The notes: generated by a model not told the origin, from the letters alone. Numbered from the stretch's first letter, positions 1-12,720 are shown. The stretch: DNA of 64,000 nt from Grifola frondosa (GCA_001683735.1 LUGG01000041.1:62001-126000); one strand, 5' to 3'. A program made the numbers and translations.

Positions 1-281
1 TGCAGCATTACTTACATCTTTATTCCATGAGGGAGGGTCTTCAGCCAATCAGTCGTGACTTGCAATTGCTTCAGAGTACCGTGGCTGCTTAGATCCCCGG
101 AGTGGAGGAGCACATCTCCAGGCGGCACTGGGTATATCTTCGAATGGGTATCAGAGATGCAGACGAAACGCGTCCACCCCTCGCCTGGATGAGGAGGTGG
201 ATTCTTCATGTCGTAGGTCACATAGACAGCGGCACTTGGAGAAGAAAAGGTTGGTTCAACGCAAGCACGGTCAGGCTCCAT
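1..281 (-). CDS. Calcineurin-like metallophosphoesterase, 5' part only
   Basis: The first exon reads from ATG at 281 towards the window edge. It holds the N-terminal metallophosphoesterase signature: FVCISDTHS (the D-x-H metal-binding motif) followed by GDVLLHSGDLSSHG (the GDxx motif region). This arrangement is typical of MPPED1/MPPED2-like metal-dependent phosphodiesterases, which bind two metal ions. The exon ends in a good donor (AT|GTAAGT on the minus strand, about position 11), so the rest of the gene, including the other metal ligands, lies outside the window. It is divergent from the glutamyl-tRNA synthetase gene. The superfamily is fairly sure. Substrate and exact subfamily cannot be told from about 90 residues. 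Confidence 0.75.
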
Positions 282-550
282 GGATTGTTTTAAGCCGTAT
301 CGGAAGAGGGAAAGAAAGATATATGAGTTAGCAGCAGCAGGCTATGCAAACCTGCCATATTCCACGTCATGGTTGTCGGCCAAACAGGGTGCCAACAGTA
401 CCGCCACTCAATACTAAATTGGCCAGGTCCCCGGAAATCAGTGTTTTTATTCTACTTACTTATTTCTTGACTCCTTCTGTCCTTCACCTGAGTCACCAGT
501 TCTTTATATTCAAAAATCTGTGAACTTATCTTCGTTACCAACGAACAATC
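282..550. promoter_or_regulatory. Divergent promoter between metallophosphoesterase and GluRS genes
   Basis: This 269-bp gap separates two head-to-head start codons. It is pyrimidine-rich near the GluRS start (about 440-490), as is common in basidiomycete promoters. No specific factor site was recognised. The assignment follows only from gene orientation. Confidence 0.45.
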
Positions 551-3402
551 ATGTCAGGAGTACTGACCGTCTCCTCCAAGGCTTCGCCGTTTCCCTATGC
601 CGCTGTCGCGATCGCAACTTACACACAGAAAGCTGAACTGAACTTTGACGAGGGTGCATCCGGCCTTATTTTGGAGCTCGATGGGTCCAAGATCTCAACT
701 GAGGACGAGATTGTGCGTGCCCTTGCCAAAGCAGGTGGCTTGTCAGACGATAGTGCGAAGGTCTGTGGAAGTCAGCAATACACGGAGGTCAAACACTAAT
801 GAAGGACTGGTCGTTTAGACATCAGCGTACTTTGCGCTTGCAAAAGCCCTACCAACTCTGACCGCCTTCAACGAGATCGTAGCGGCTCTCGACTCTCTTG
901 ACGATCATCTTGCATACCGTACTTTTCTTGTCGGTCATGATATTACTGCCGCAGATTGGATTGTGTGGGGAGTTCTCAAGGGTAGGCTTGTACAATTGGC
1001 TTATAGATGTCAGTTCTTTAATTCTTGTCGTATAGGAAACGTCAAGATAATCGGATTGCTCAAGAATAACAAGCACACTCATCTTCTTCGCTGGTTCTCA
1101 CACATCGACTCTCTGGAGTCCACGCGGCTCGCGTTGGCTAGTCTTAGCGGTGTGTTTTGACTCGCAGAATCTATCTTATGATGCTCACGGTCACGATAAC
1201 AGAGGCTAAGTCTCAGAAAGCACGCTCTAACAAGACAGCAGCATCCTTCGCCCTCGGACTAGTAGATGCGAAAGAAGGCGAGGTCGTTACCCGCTTCCCT
1301 CCGGAGCCCAGTGGCTATTTGCACATTGGTCACGCAAAGGCTGCAATGCTGAACCAGTATTTTGCGAAGATGTACAAGGGCAAGATGCTTATCCGCTTCG
1401 ACGACACTAACCCTACGAAAGAGCGGGTGAGAATTCATCGAACTCTGTATCAGCTATCGAATGTGCTGAAATCATTCTGTAGACTGAGTTTGAGGAGACT
1501 ATCCTTGAGGATTTGAGTTTGTTAGAGGTCCATGGTGACAAAATTTCGCATACATCCGATTATTTCGATGAGCTCTACGAGTATGCATTGAAAATAATTA
1601 GATCAGGCAAGGCATACGCGGATGATACTGAACAAGCTCAAGTATGCATGTCACCTTCCATGTCCTTACCACTCTAACATCATTGTCACCAGATGCGTGA
1701 TGAGCGATTCCACGGTATCGCGTCCAAACATCGTGATGACAGCGTGGAGGACAACTTGAAACATTTCGAGGAGATGAAGGCCGGCACCGAGGAGGGCCAG
1801 CGGTGGTGCATCCGCGCGAAGATGAGCGTTGACAATCCCAACAAGGCCATGCGCGACCCTGTCATCTATCGCTGCAATATCCTGCCCCACCATCGTACTG
1901 GGTAAGCCGCCTGGCTCAGCTAATATTTTCCTTCAGAGATACGACTAACTTTGGTTGCGGCGTAGCACAAAGTGGAAGATCTACCCGACATACGACTTCG
2001 CATGTCCAATTGTCGACTCGATCGAAGGCGTCACACACGCGCTCCGGACGAATGAGTATCGCGACCGAAACCCGCAGTACTACTGGATGATCGAGGCTCT
2101 TGGACTCCGCCGAGTTAATATCTGGGACTTCAGGTGCGCTGATGTTTCGAGTTCTGTTCCTTCAGCATGCTCACCAATCTCTCTGGTCCCAGCCGACTGA
2201 ACTTCATCTACACACTTCTTTCGAAACGCAAACTCCATTGGTTTGTGGACACAGGTCTCGTCCGTGGATGGGATGATCCGCGGTTCCCGACTGTCCGAGG
2301 TATGCTCATTTCTTATCGGTTAGGTCAATTGTTCACAATAGTGATAATGTAGGTATTCGTCGTCGCGGTATGACCGTCGAGGCCCTCCGTCAATTCATGC
2401 TCGCGCAAGGACCCTCGCAAGCGATCGTCTCGCTCGAATGGGACACCTTGTGGACCTTGAATAAGAAGGTCATTGACCCTGTTGCGCCGCGACACTGGGC
2501 TATTGCTAAGAGTGGAATGTTTGTTTTCAGCCTTCATTTTTCAGATTAGCGTTGACCACTTCTTATTCAATAGGGTGCCGGTGACCATCAAAGGTGGTCC
2601 CACAAAGCCGGAATCAAGACGTTGCCTAAACACAAGAAGAATCCTGAGGTTGGTGAGAAGACGACCGTGTTCTCGTCCCACATTCTCGTGGAACAAGAGG
2701 ATGCGCTATCGTTTGATGACCAGGAGGAGGTAAACCCGCGATCTCAAGTTGACAACTTAGCTCGCGCTGAAAGTCTTGCAGATCACGCTCATGGATTGGG
2801 GCAACGCCATTGTACGCTCAAAAACTGTCGATCCTACTGGCACAATCACCGCCATCGAGATGGAGCTGAACCTCGCTGGCGACTTCCGCAAGACGAAGAA
2901 GAAAATTACATGGCTCGCGCAGCCCACCACTGCATATCCCCTCGTCGAGGTCACGCTGCTTGACCATGACTATCTGATCACAAAGAAGAAACTTGAGGAG
3001 AACGACGACGTAAAGGACTTCGTGACGCCTGTGTCGGAGTTCCGTGAGGACGCGCTTGCGGACGCGAACGTGAAGGACCTCGAGAAGGGCGATATCATAC
3101 AGTTCGAGCGCAAGGGGTACTACATTTTCGACGGCGTATACGATGGTCGCATGGAGTTCATCCAGATTCCGGACGGACGTGCCGCGAGTTTGATCAGCAA
3201 GGCGAACTCGCAGAGCGCCACCCCCCTTCCTAGCGGACAGGCGACTCCGGGTAATAGGAAGGGCGCGGGTTCAGTGGCAGCGCAGATAGACACACCGACG
3301 GATACTAAGATGTACCCTGTGGCGAAGGTGTATGGTGAGGAGAGCCTGACTACACCGGCTGATACTAAAATGTACAAGGTGAAGAATGTGTATGATGCGT
3401 AA
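551..3402 (+). CDS. Cytosolic glutamyl-tRNA synthetase (glutamate--tRNA ligase)
   Basis: A class I aminoacyl-tRNA synthetase that charges tRNA-Glu in the cytosol. An N-terminal GST-like domain (exons up to about 1150) is followed by the catalytic core, with the HIGH motif in [16 protein letters not shown] (about 1303-1345), a KMSKS-type motif LLSKRKL (about 2217-2237) and the C-terminal anticodon-binding beta-barrels ending YKVKNVYDA. About ten introns are inferred, for example 761-818, 982-1035, 1150-1202, 1427-1482 and 2730-2781; each restores the frame across conserved residues. The N-terminal domain and absence of a targeting peptide fit the eukaryotic cytosolic (yeast GUS1-like) type. 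Oddity: between [13 protein letters not shown] (from 2575) and [13 protein letters not shown] (from 2622) the frame jumps by one base with no credible intron. This is either a one-base deletion or a consensus error. Confidence 0.93.
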
Positions 3403-3637
3403 TCTTGACACGAAGATAATGTACAAATGTAGACCGTAGATGTCATTCGTGTAGAATCCCACCGTGCAACTCGGGCCATATAAGTCGATACTCTGCGCTC
3501 TCGCTGAACCTTTGTGCTTCTCTCGCTACTCGCGCCGTTCTGGAAAATGCTCACGCTTCTCGCTCACCTCCTCGACTTCGACCTTGACCTTCGAGTTGAC
3601 CAAGATGCACAGTACATTCACCTTCGATTTTGAACTA

Positions 3638-5319
3638 TCAGAAACACCATGGCCAACTCGAAGTTGATGGCAGTGGAGCTCGGCCACTTGTCCAGTTTAC
3701 ATCCGTTTGCGCGACCAATGCATCTGTGCAGATCGCAGTGAGTATGATGAGGACGTAGAACAGGAGCATACATACCATCCCAGTTCAACTCCGTTATGGA
3801 TTCGACATCGAGTAGATATTGTCTTACACGCTCACCCTGCCACGTTGGAATCTCCCTCACTTCGCGAGCAGCTTCGGTCCCCGTAATCTGCCACCAGGTA
3901 AATTTGTTCTCTTGATGACAATTGTCCATGTGTTCCGGCTCCTCACCATCGTACATGGAAGAAAAATCCAGTGCGAGTGCGAATGCGAAATATCGAAGGG
4001 AAGGGGCCGTCTTTCGGAGTACTGTGGACATAGCTTTCCTAATTGTTTCACTCGATCTGAGAGTCCATTGCGTATGGGGTGACTTTACTCGCAAGCACAC
4101 AACAGAGATCAAATGGAGAACGGAGATATTCGTAGCCTGAGAGCACAAAGTGTCAATGTCAAACAATTAACAATTGAAGGCACAACGTACCAGCCATTGG
4201 ATGCCGTCCAGGTCGTCATCCAGAAGTAGATTCACATCCACGAGTGTTAATCGCTGCAGGCCCGTTTCGATCAGATCCTTCAACATTGTCGTATCGACCA
4301 AGAAGTGACAGTAAAGCAAAACACCATTGGCAATGCCAGACGAATTGCATTCAAGGGTTCCAACTGCCAATCCTCCTCATCGGAATATCCATACCTATCC
4401 TCAGGCTCAGTATTTATGTCCAAAGGTAGAGCAATAATGAGCCAGTGAACAGGACACACTGCGTCCACAAGATAAATATCAGAAGCCCAATATATATTCA
4501 GACGACGAAGTTCTGGCCAGAACTTGCGACCAATCTCAATCGGAGGTTCAGTGTATTTGATTTCCAGCGATCGAACATTCGGGAGCGAATCCACAAAGTT
4601 GGACCAGGGAATATTGCAATTTGCAAGGATGAGACACTGGACTTGTGGTAGCTTCATCCATGAACCTAATGGTTCAGGTTCGGACTCCGAGCTAAATTCG
4701 AGGACATCCGCCAGTCGCAGAGTCCGGAGATTCGTAAAGGAAGCAAGGCTGGAAAGGATAGATGAATATATGCCCGTTTCGTTGTAATTGATACCCGTCA
4801 AATGTATGCGAGATGGGTTACTACGCATGCGGGGGAGGGCGGAGAAACAGCCATCGTTCGAGATTTTCATGAACCAGACCAATTGAAGCCTCTGAAGAGC
4901 AGCGAGTGCATCGCCTATACGTGGCTCAAGCTTTAGGAACATTGCGTCCAGACACAATTTTCTTAAATTGACAGCTTCTGTCAGAAGATCCTTAGCCAGA
5001 ATAGCTGATTCGGAATCGAATCGGTCTGACATGCCCGGATGAGAGGTCTGAAATGTGGATCTGGAAAGACGAACTCACAATATGCTATCGTCAAATCAAC
5101 TAGTCGACGTGCGCGATTCGGTATATCAGAGAGCATATATGCGTGCGCTTTGGTCAATTGTTCCGCGTTATGGCATGGCGCGATGGTGGGAACTTGGCGA
5201 ATGGCGAAGGGATATATCTCTTTCGCGGTAAGGGAGAATTTGAGCGCGTCGCCTCTCGACAAAAATGACACTAAGAGTAGGAGGATGTCATTATTTAATG
5301 AGAGTAAATTCGTAGTCAT
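3638..5319 (-). pseudogene. F-box/LRR-like protein, family copy 1 (frame broken twice)
   Basis: First of three closely related genes in the window (others at 25296-26977 and 49568-51241). The N-terminus (ATG at 5319) has an F-box-like segment, LLSLNNDILLLLVSFLSRGDA, then leucine-rich strands such as FTNLRTLRLADV and LPNVRSLEIKY. Proteins of this kind usually act as substrate receptors of SCF ubiquitin ligases. The three-exon structure is shared: introns at about 4137-4190 and just before the last exon, stop TGA at 3638-3640. Compared with the other copies there is a two-base insertion near 5034 (GCATGTCAG where the others have GCATCAG) and a one-base loss near 4300 (TCTTGGTCG versus TCTTCGGTCG). 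Each breaks the frame. It is either a recent pseudogene or affected by sequence error; codon pattern and most residues are well preserved. Confidence 0.8.
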
Positions 5320-5745
5320 GGTGGGTGCAGGGCGAGTGAAGGTTGCCGCTCGCCTGCCAAGTTTGCAAATCACACTACTCATTGTCACGCTACTATCGGT
5401 GACAACCTGAAATTTTGGGGCCATACCGATGTCTATGAATCTGCCAGTGAATGTCGAGATGTCGTCAGAAGACGGTTTAAGTTTCCAATGATGATGTATT
5501 GCAATTCGGGACTATGATACAATATTGGGTAGACAGGATGCAGATACCAGTGGGGGAAGTAATGATGCGTCATAATGCCACACAAAAAGAAACATACAAA
5601 GTAAAATAGAAGGATTCACCCGGCCTAGGAGAGTTTAATGATAAGCAAGGAAGATGATCATGTGTCCTGGGCAGCGACGTAAGATGCAGTGAGTAAGATA
5701 TTGCAACGAGGTATTTGGTGGATTTTGATGGTAAGCGGGTATTGA
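5320..5745. other. Intergenic, between F-box copy 1 and kinase 3' end
   Basis: No gene was recognised. The first ~100 bp (to about 5410) is still similar to sequence upstream of the other F-box copies (shared GTTGTCAC-GATAGT and AGTGTGATTTG on the minus strand), so it belongs to the duplicated unit and probably holds its promoter. The remainder is the 3' flank of the kinase gene. Confidence 0.5.
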
Positions 5746-8700
5746 CTATCGGTACTGTCGGACCAAGCGTTCCAATTCTTCTACGACTTCCGACATAGTT
5801 GGGCGGTCCTGAGGGTCTTGGGCCCACATGCGCTCTATGAGGTCTACGATTTCCGGACACCAATGTTTTCGCAGTCCGCTGACGGACGGTCTATAGTGGC
5901 AAGAGATTGTCAGAGGAATCTATATCACGCAGAAATGACGATATCTACCTTTGACGTTTTGCACCAACCAGATCGTAGATTGCATGTTCATTCATACCCT
6001 GGTGGTGGTAAAGATCAGATATGCGAACAGATGAATTAAAAAATCATGGACTAACCTCCAAGGGAACTTCTTATTTGGCAGATGCCACTGGAGGATCTCC
6101 CAGAACACCATAGCGCAAGAGAAGACGTCCACTTTGTGGTTGTACTTCGGATGTGCGTGCCAAAGCTCAGGGGCCTGCCAGTTCACAGTGCCGACCAGAC
6201 TGCGGACCATAGAGCGTGTCGATTGTTTCACCTTCGCGAGGCCGAAGTCTGTGATTTTTGCGATGCCTTTCGATGTAATCAAAATGTTAGACGACTTGCA
6301 GTCCCTATGAATGACGGAAGGTTTCCGGAGATGAAGATACTCCAAACCGCGGGCAATGTCCAACATAATGGACAACTTTTGCAGACGAGTGAGTCGTCTG
6401 GCAACTTTCAAGCTATCGAGAATACTCACAACTTTATACAACGAGGGCGGATTGGTGTTTCGGATGTAGTCGAATAGATCGCCGTTAGAGCACAACTCGC
6501 TGACAATCATGACCGGTGTCTCTCGAGTGTTTTCTGGAATGCTGACACCAAGCTATTGACAACTTTGATTAGCCCAACGTTCGAACATTGGAGAGTTGAC
6601 ACGTACGAAGCGGACGATATTTGGATGGTCGAAGTCGCCTAACAACTTCAGCTCTTTGATGTCCACTGCAGCCCCCATGTCAACATTGGAATCAATGTGC
6701 AGTTGCTAAACGCAATACTCACTGGAGCTTAGTTGTCCTCGGAACTCAGCAATAGCAACCCTTCGTCCCTTGAACTTACCAACGAAGACATCCTTGAAGC
6801 CACCGCTCCCAATCTTCTCGAGTTTGGTGAGCTTCTCGGGAGGGATCTCTCTATCGTCCAAGCCCAAACTCTCTAGATCAAGCTCTAACTCTGGCTCCGC
6901 CTCCTTCTGTCGGCCTGACACAGGAGGTGTCCGAGGTTCGTCCATATGTACATGCTCTGAGCGGAGAAGTACAGGAGGCGTCCGGCTATTGCTCTTACTT
7001 CGAGTTTTCCGTCGACCGTTCGCACGAGGTGTTGTAACAGAAGAAGGGCGGGCAGTGCCGGCTGATGACGGTGACGACGCCTCGCTGCAGTGACAATCTC
7101 GCCACTGCAACAGGGCCTCTGCGAGCTGGGGTTTTGTCCCAGAGTCCAGCTCTCGGGTCTCACAGAGTCGGACAAGATCATCACGACGTAGGCGCACAAG
7201 GGTTTTCGCAGTAGCAATGCTAAGATCGACTGTATAATTATCAGCGTTAGCATCGCCGCAACGCAAAAAGAAGACATTTACCATCGTTATCCACAGTCTC
7301 ATCGATACCGCCGCCCTCCTCAATCTCACCTTCGGCATCGACATCGTCTGCGATGGATCCCTGGGAGTCGCCGTCTTCCTCGTCTTCATCCTCATCTTCG
7401 TCATCTTCATCCTCATCGCCGATATCCTCTTCCACGTCTTCTTCTGCCATGAGATCCTCCTCTCCCACGATCTTGCCGTTTCTCAACACACGAGGCTCGG
7501 AGAGGGTCTGCTCCTCGTCGACGACACTTGACTCGTCATCACCATCCGCGCTCCCAACCACTGTTCCTTCCTCTTCGTCCTCATCGCTGCCTTCATCGTC
7601 GCCATCACTGGGAGGAGTATGAGTTTGTAGGCGTCGTGATCTCAGCCTGCGCCTCATAGGGGTGCGTCGGTCAACTATGGCTTTTGGGGTCGCCATTGGA
7701 GAGGGGGATTCCGCGAGCTGGTCGACCTCCTCATCCTGATCAGCTTCGCTCTCTTCCAGTTCATCCTCCTCCAAATCCGTGTCCTCCTCCTGCAAGCTAC
7801 CTACTTTGTCTTTCGCCTTCCGGGGAGGAGTAACCCGTTTTCCCACTTCATCGATCTTTTCCGTGCTCTTGCTCGCTACCCTCTCTCGCTCTCCCTTGCT
7901 ACGCAAACGCCGAGGACTAGGATTGGTGGACACAATAGAGCTCTCAACTTCGGTGAGATCGGTAAGATCGCTCTCGTCATCGGGCGCCCGAGCGACAGAC
8001 GGAGGATTGTTGACCTGGACTTCATCATTGAACTCTACCTGCTTGCCCTTGCCCTTCCCCTGGACCCAGATGACGTCGCAGTAGCGTTGATATCATTAGA
8101 TATCTTGCGACTGCGAAGCCGAGTAGCGGGGGAGAAGGAAGCATGTGAGCAGTCGTCGTCGAGGTAGTAGGTGATGATCGATTAGAGCTGGCGTTGCTTA
8201 GGCCTCGCCTGAGGTACTATAGATGAGATAATAACTATGGAATAATTTGATTATTATATACCTTCTAGGAAGATCCCCGTTTAATTGCGCATTTGAGTCC
8301 ACGTTGAATCTTTTCCTCCTGCCATGTGATGGAGAAGTGCAACTTGTTTGATGGTCAATATGACTCAATGAAAGGCACCTGTCTGGTGCGTGTCGCCGCG
8401 AAGCATGGCTCAAGTCATGTACAGTTGCTCTTCGCCTCAGACCATTCCGGAATCGATTGTTGAAGTCCGTCTCCTCGCCGCCAGCGACGTTTCCGCCATC
8501 AGATGAATAATCGCTGGAGTTACTGTCAGCAACACCAGGTGATGAGGGAGGTAACTCTGCCACTTCATCGCGGGCGGCAATGATGCAGTCCACTATCTCG
8601 TGCTTGGTGAAAAGCTCTGCGTCTTCCGTGAGGCCGGCAGCAGCGTAGAGTCGTACAAGCTCATCCTTGCGAAGACGCAGCAACTGCCTGGGAGGAGCTT

Positions 8701-9267
8701 CGTGGATAAGATGGCTATCCGCTACAACAATATTCAACAAAGATGTGTGAATTTCGGTCGAGCAACTTACAAGAATCCAAGGTGTCTCCATTATCGGATA
8801 TGTCTGAGACATCCCAGTGATGCTCTGAGTCTATATCCATTCCACTAGCTGCTTCCTCATCACTTGAATCCGAGACAGCTCTCCGCCTCTTCACTCTACT
8901 TGTTCCACGAGCGCCTCTTCCCGTCGCGTTCTCACTACCGCTCACGACGCGTTTTCGCTTGACGCCAACAGAAACAGTGTAATTGTGTGGCATCGCGCAT
9001 GCTTTCCTTCCGATCAGAAAGTAACCGGGAGGGCAAGCGACGCAGGTTGAATTGGAGCGGTACGAGGACTGGACGCGGAGAACCCGGCGAAGAGATGCTA
9101 GACGCGACCGAGGAGTGGGAACTTGAACTTGGCTGGGCGTATGAACTCGCGAGAGTGAAGACGCGTCGTCGAGAAGCTGTTGTATGTCGCGGTTGCAGCT
9201 TGCGGCGGGTCGAGAGAGTAGCGTCTGGAACCGATGATATCCTTTGGTTTGAGCGCCGTTGGGCCAT
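5746..9267 (-). CDS. TKL-type protein kinase with SAP-like repeats and acidic linker
   Basis: A protein kinase of the tyrosine-kinase-like group expanded in mushrooms. The glycine loop IGSGGFKDVFVG, catalytic loop VIHRDCKSSNIL, DFGLAK, an APE-type motif (WQAPELWHAHP) and a terminal WAQDPQDRPTM with stop TAG at 5746-5748 are all readable across several introns. The beta-3 strand reads GRRVAIAEFRG: the usual VAIK lysine is alanine. N-terminal to the kinase lie two SAP-like helices, LLRLRKDELVRLYAAAGL (about 8640-8690) and LVRLRRDDLVRLCETREL (about 7150-7210), basic KRKR/KRRR clusters, and a long Asp/Glu-rich stretch (about 7330-7600). These suggest a nuclear or chromatin-bound protein. The start is uncertain: ATG at 9267 gives a Ser/Arg-rich first exon needing an unclear first intron; ATG at 8993 is the alternative. 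SAP domains usually bind DNA; that role is inference here. Confidence 0.8.
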
Positions 9268-9795
9268 ACCAGAATTGACACGATCAATTTCTACGTCCCC
9301 CAAGCTTCTACACCTGTTCTGAGGAAAGCCAGAGAGAATCTAGCTGAGTGTAAATAGTCCACAGTGAGCAATATGAGATAGTTATGTTGGTGGTCGTGCT
9401 GGAGGGCTATGTCGACGTTGACGCCCAATGGAATTGTGTGGTTGTGTTTGCAAACAGCCATCACGCTCAAAGATATGTAAATAAAGCCGGCCACATGGAT
9501 TACGTGATCAACGCGTCTGTGGCGCAGTTTGAAAACGCGTTCCTCCATACACTCCGTTCACATGGACGCGTCCTCGCCAAGATTCAACAAAGATACAAGA
9601 TGCTTTCAAGACGAACGCGAAATTGAAGATGCAGTGCCGCAATGAGGATCAATAATAGGAGAACTCTGGGCCACCCTTCCGTCGTATTCCTGCAATATTC
9701 AAAGCCGAGCAAATCAATTTCACAGTAGATGGATACACGTATAAGTACATCAAAAACAATCTCATAAATGAATGACAGGACAGGTTCTAACGCGA
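9268..9795. other. Intergenic, kinase 5' flank and acyl-CoA ligase 3' flank
   Basis: About 530 bp without a recognised gene. Short open frames exist on both strands but have no recognised motif. It lies upstream of the kinase start and downstream of the ligase stop, so it should hold the kinase promoter and the ligase terminator. Confidence 0.4.
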
Positions 9796-12509
9796 TCACA
9801 GTTTGGCAACCAGCTTACGCAGCGTCACCTTCTGGATCTTTCCGGTCGACGTTTTCTGCGCACGATGTCAATGAGTTGGCCGAGGGGACGTATCAGGTTG
9901 TAGAAACTTACAGGTAGTTCGTCGACGACAGACACCCACTCGGGACACGCGAATCCGGGGAGACGCGCCCGCGCATGCTTCTTCAGGTCATCAGCAAACT
10001 CAGCGTGGCGCCCCGCCCACTTCTTCTCATGAGAGGGGTGTAGAATGACGAATGCCATAGGCCTCTCGCCCCACTTAGGGTGGGGACGCGCAACCACAGA
10101 CACCTCCAGGACATCGGGATGACTGGACAATTCTTCATACAGGAATGGCACAATTAGTACGCGAGACATATTTGACAACGAAACAACAGCTTACCTTGCT
10201 CGATTGCCAAGCTGGATGCGTTCTGCACAGCGGTATATGAGGAGTTGGAAAATGATATCGAACAAGAGGAACTAACCTCTCCGCCAGAGATAATGATGTC
10301 CTTGCTCCGGTCCTGAACGGCGATGTACCCGTCTGGGTGCATGACCGCAAGGTCGCCGGTGTTGAAGTGCGCACCACGGAATGCCTTCTTAGTCGCCTCG
10401 GGATCTTTAAAGTACTGTTTCACAGCTCAGTCAACAACGGATGGCGGTCACCATGGAGCACTACCGACCTCCTTCATCACGATGTTACCGCGGAAGACAA
10501 TCTCGCCGACAGTCTTGCCATCCTTCGGGACATCGACGAGCTCGGCATCGAGACTTTCACCTTCCTTGGGAGGGTAGACGACACGCGCATCTACCGCGGT
10601 CGCAAAGCTGTGACCCTGACGCGCGAGGAACTTGGCGCGGTCGTCGAGTTGGAGATTTGCCCATGCTGGTTGATCGTAACAGCGTGTTGTTGGTCCGTAC
10701 GTCTACAGGTACGTCCTGAGATGTAGTACGCAGACACATCAACCAAAGTCCCTCACCTCACTATAAGAGTAGAAACAAATCAGAATCGCACTGCCCCTGA
10801 ACAGCAGAAAAGGTCAACGCACGTTAATCCATATACGTGAACCGGGATGATATTCTTCTTTCTCCAGTTCTTCGATGAGGTGTGCGGTGGGAGCAGAGCC
10901 AGCCACAATGGCACTGACGGGTTTGGATAGACGCGTCGCTTGAGGGGCATTGACCAAGCCAATCTAACGAATACATTCGTGAGAAGCTCGTCATCAAGTG
11001 CAAAGCAAATTGATCCCACCTGTACTGTTGGCGCACCGCAGTAATGAGTCACTCCAGAATTGAGCAAATGGTTCCAGATGAGGGGGTAGGAAACCTGGCG
11101 GAGAGTAATCTACACCGAATAAAATTGGTTAGGTGATTTTATTCGATTATCTGTATGAACCGACTAACCTGTGCAGCCGAGGCCAATGTGACAGCCCAGG
11201 GATAAGTCCAACCGCATGCGTGGAACATAGGAAGAATCCTTTAAACTGATGTGAGGACAGCACACTGGTCATCGCCTGCTTGCTTACCATAGGTAAGTCG
11301 AGTCTCGGTTCATTCTGAGAGACCAAAAGTCAATTATCGTGTTACTGTTGACGTGATTGTCCAAACATACCCGGTCTCATAAGCGTTCCCGATGGCTGCC
11401 AGGTAAGCTCCTGAACAGATATTAGAATACGATTTTACCAATAACGATAAGCATTGACGATCCTACCTCTAATGGTTGTAATGACGCCCTTCGGCTGATG
11501 GGGTAGTTGAATACAGACTTCGAGGGCAATGGGAGACATCACTTACACGTCCCGTTGTACCAGATCTGTTCAATAAAAACGTCAGTCAAGTTTAATAATC
11601 ATTCTCGCGTATGAACACTCACGTATAGCACAGGGCAGCAGCTGCATCTTCATCGCGCTCCCACTCTAGCCCTGGCCATCCGCGCTCCGCGCTGAATTGC
11701 CGGCCAGTGCTCAAGAACTCTTCGTAAGGGTCACCGACGCGTCCTGAGTCATTCGTCACGACAACAGGCACTTTTGCGCCGGTTACCAGATGTGAAAACT
11801 CATGGTCGACAATGATGAGCCTAGAGCCGCTGTGCTCAAGAATGTACGCGACTTCCGCGTGTGTGAGACGAGTGTTAATGGGGCAGATGACGGCGCGCGC
11901 TGCGAGCACACCGTGATGTGCCTCTGGAGAGAACGTTAGTCAGGGGCCATAACAATTCCTTGAAGCAACAGACCAGCGATAGCGGGACTGGTTACGTGTC
12001 AGATATATACCCGAAGGATGTAAGTAAAAGGCTCACCTATTTGGTGCGATCACAGCTACGCGGTCGCCTGGTTGAATGCCAGCTTGGATGAGTGCGTAAG
12101 CCAAGTTCTGAATACGTTGAGTCCTGTAACAGTGTTGTCCAACGATGCGTCATGCGAGATACTGCGACTGAGACGTACCACACAGCGTAACTGTAAATTA
12201 CAGGGTGTTCTACGTCAGGATGTACAAGAGCGAGTTTGTCGGGGTATATCTGAGCAGCGCGGAGCAAGAAAGCTAGTGGATTCTAGAAGATGCATAGTCA
12301 GAATAAACCGGGTCGATAAATGCAAACATCAAGCACACCAGAGGCTGATAATGGACCGGAATGCCCCTGGGAAGTTGAAGGCGATAGCTGACTCCAGGGG
12401 AGGGAAACTCTCGGGGTGGGTTGGAAGGACTGCAAACAATCTGATGATGGGGTGGTTAACTCGCCTGGCGATTTCGGAAAACAGAGGCGTCGAACCAACC
12501 TTGTGTCAT
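9796..12509 (-). CDS. AMP-forming acyl-CoA synthetase/ligase
   Basis: A member of the adenylate-forming (ANL) superfamily that activates a carboxylic acid as acyl-AMP and passes it to CoA. Seen in order on the minus strand: the N-terminal substrate domain (YPDKLALVHPDVEHP, about 12240-12195), the P-loop split by an intron (CYT then SGTTGR, about 11620 and 11550), the THYCGAPTVQ region (about 11050), the hinge motif FNTGDLAVMHPDGYI then DRSKDIIISGGE (about 10360-10280), and the terminal KTSTGKIQKVTLRKL lysine motif with stop at 9796-9798. At least eight introns are implied. The first exon (ATG at 12509, MTQGWFDASVFRNRQ) is a guess: it appears to end in a GC donor (CAG|GCGAGT). Substrate (medium- or long-chain fatty acid, or aromatic acid) cannot be read from the sequence. 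No peroxisomal SKL-type tail; the C-terminus is VAKL. Confidence 0.88.
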
Positions 12510-12720
12510 GGTGGAACCTGGAGAACAGTGGGTGGAGCGGTGAGCTGGTGCAGCGCCCCAAGGGAAGGCCAAGGCTTATAAGAAAGTGAGCATACCCGGC
12601 CAATCTTCGGGATTACGGGGTAAACAGTGCGGGGTAGACCACATGACCTCCCCGCTTTCGACCGCTTGCGCTTCCTACCCTTTCCCGGTATTCCGCTCAC
12701 CTTCCGAGGCATATTATAGC

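Noticed and set aside
2594..2618. 25-nt micro-intron (GT...AG) to explain the GluRS frame break
   Set aside because: Far shorter than any other intron here (45 nt or more), and removing it leads directly to a stop codon rather than restoring the frame.
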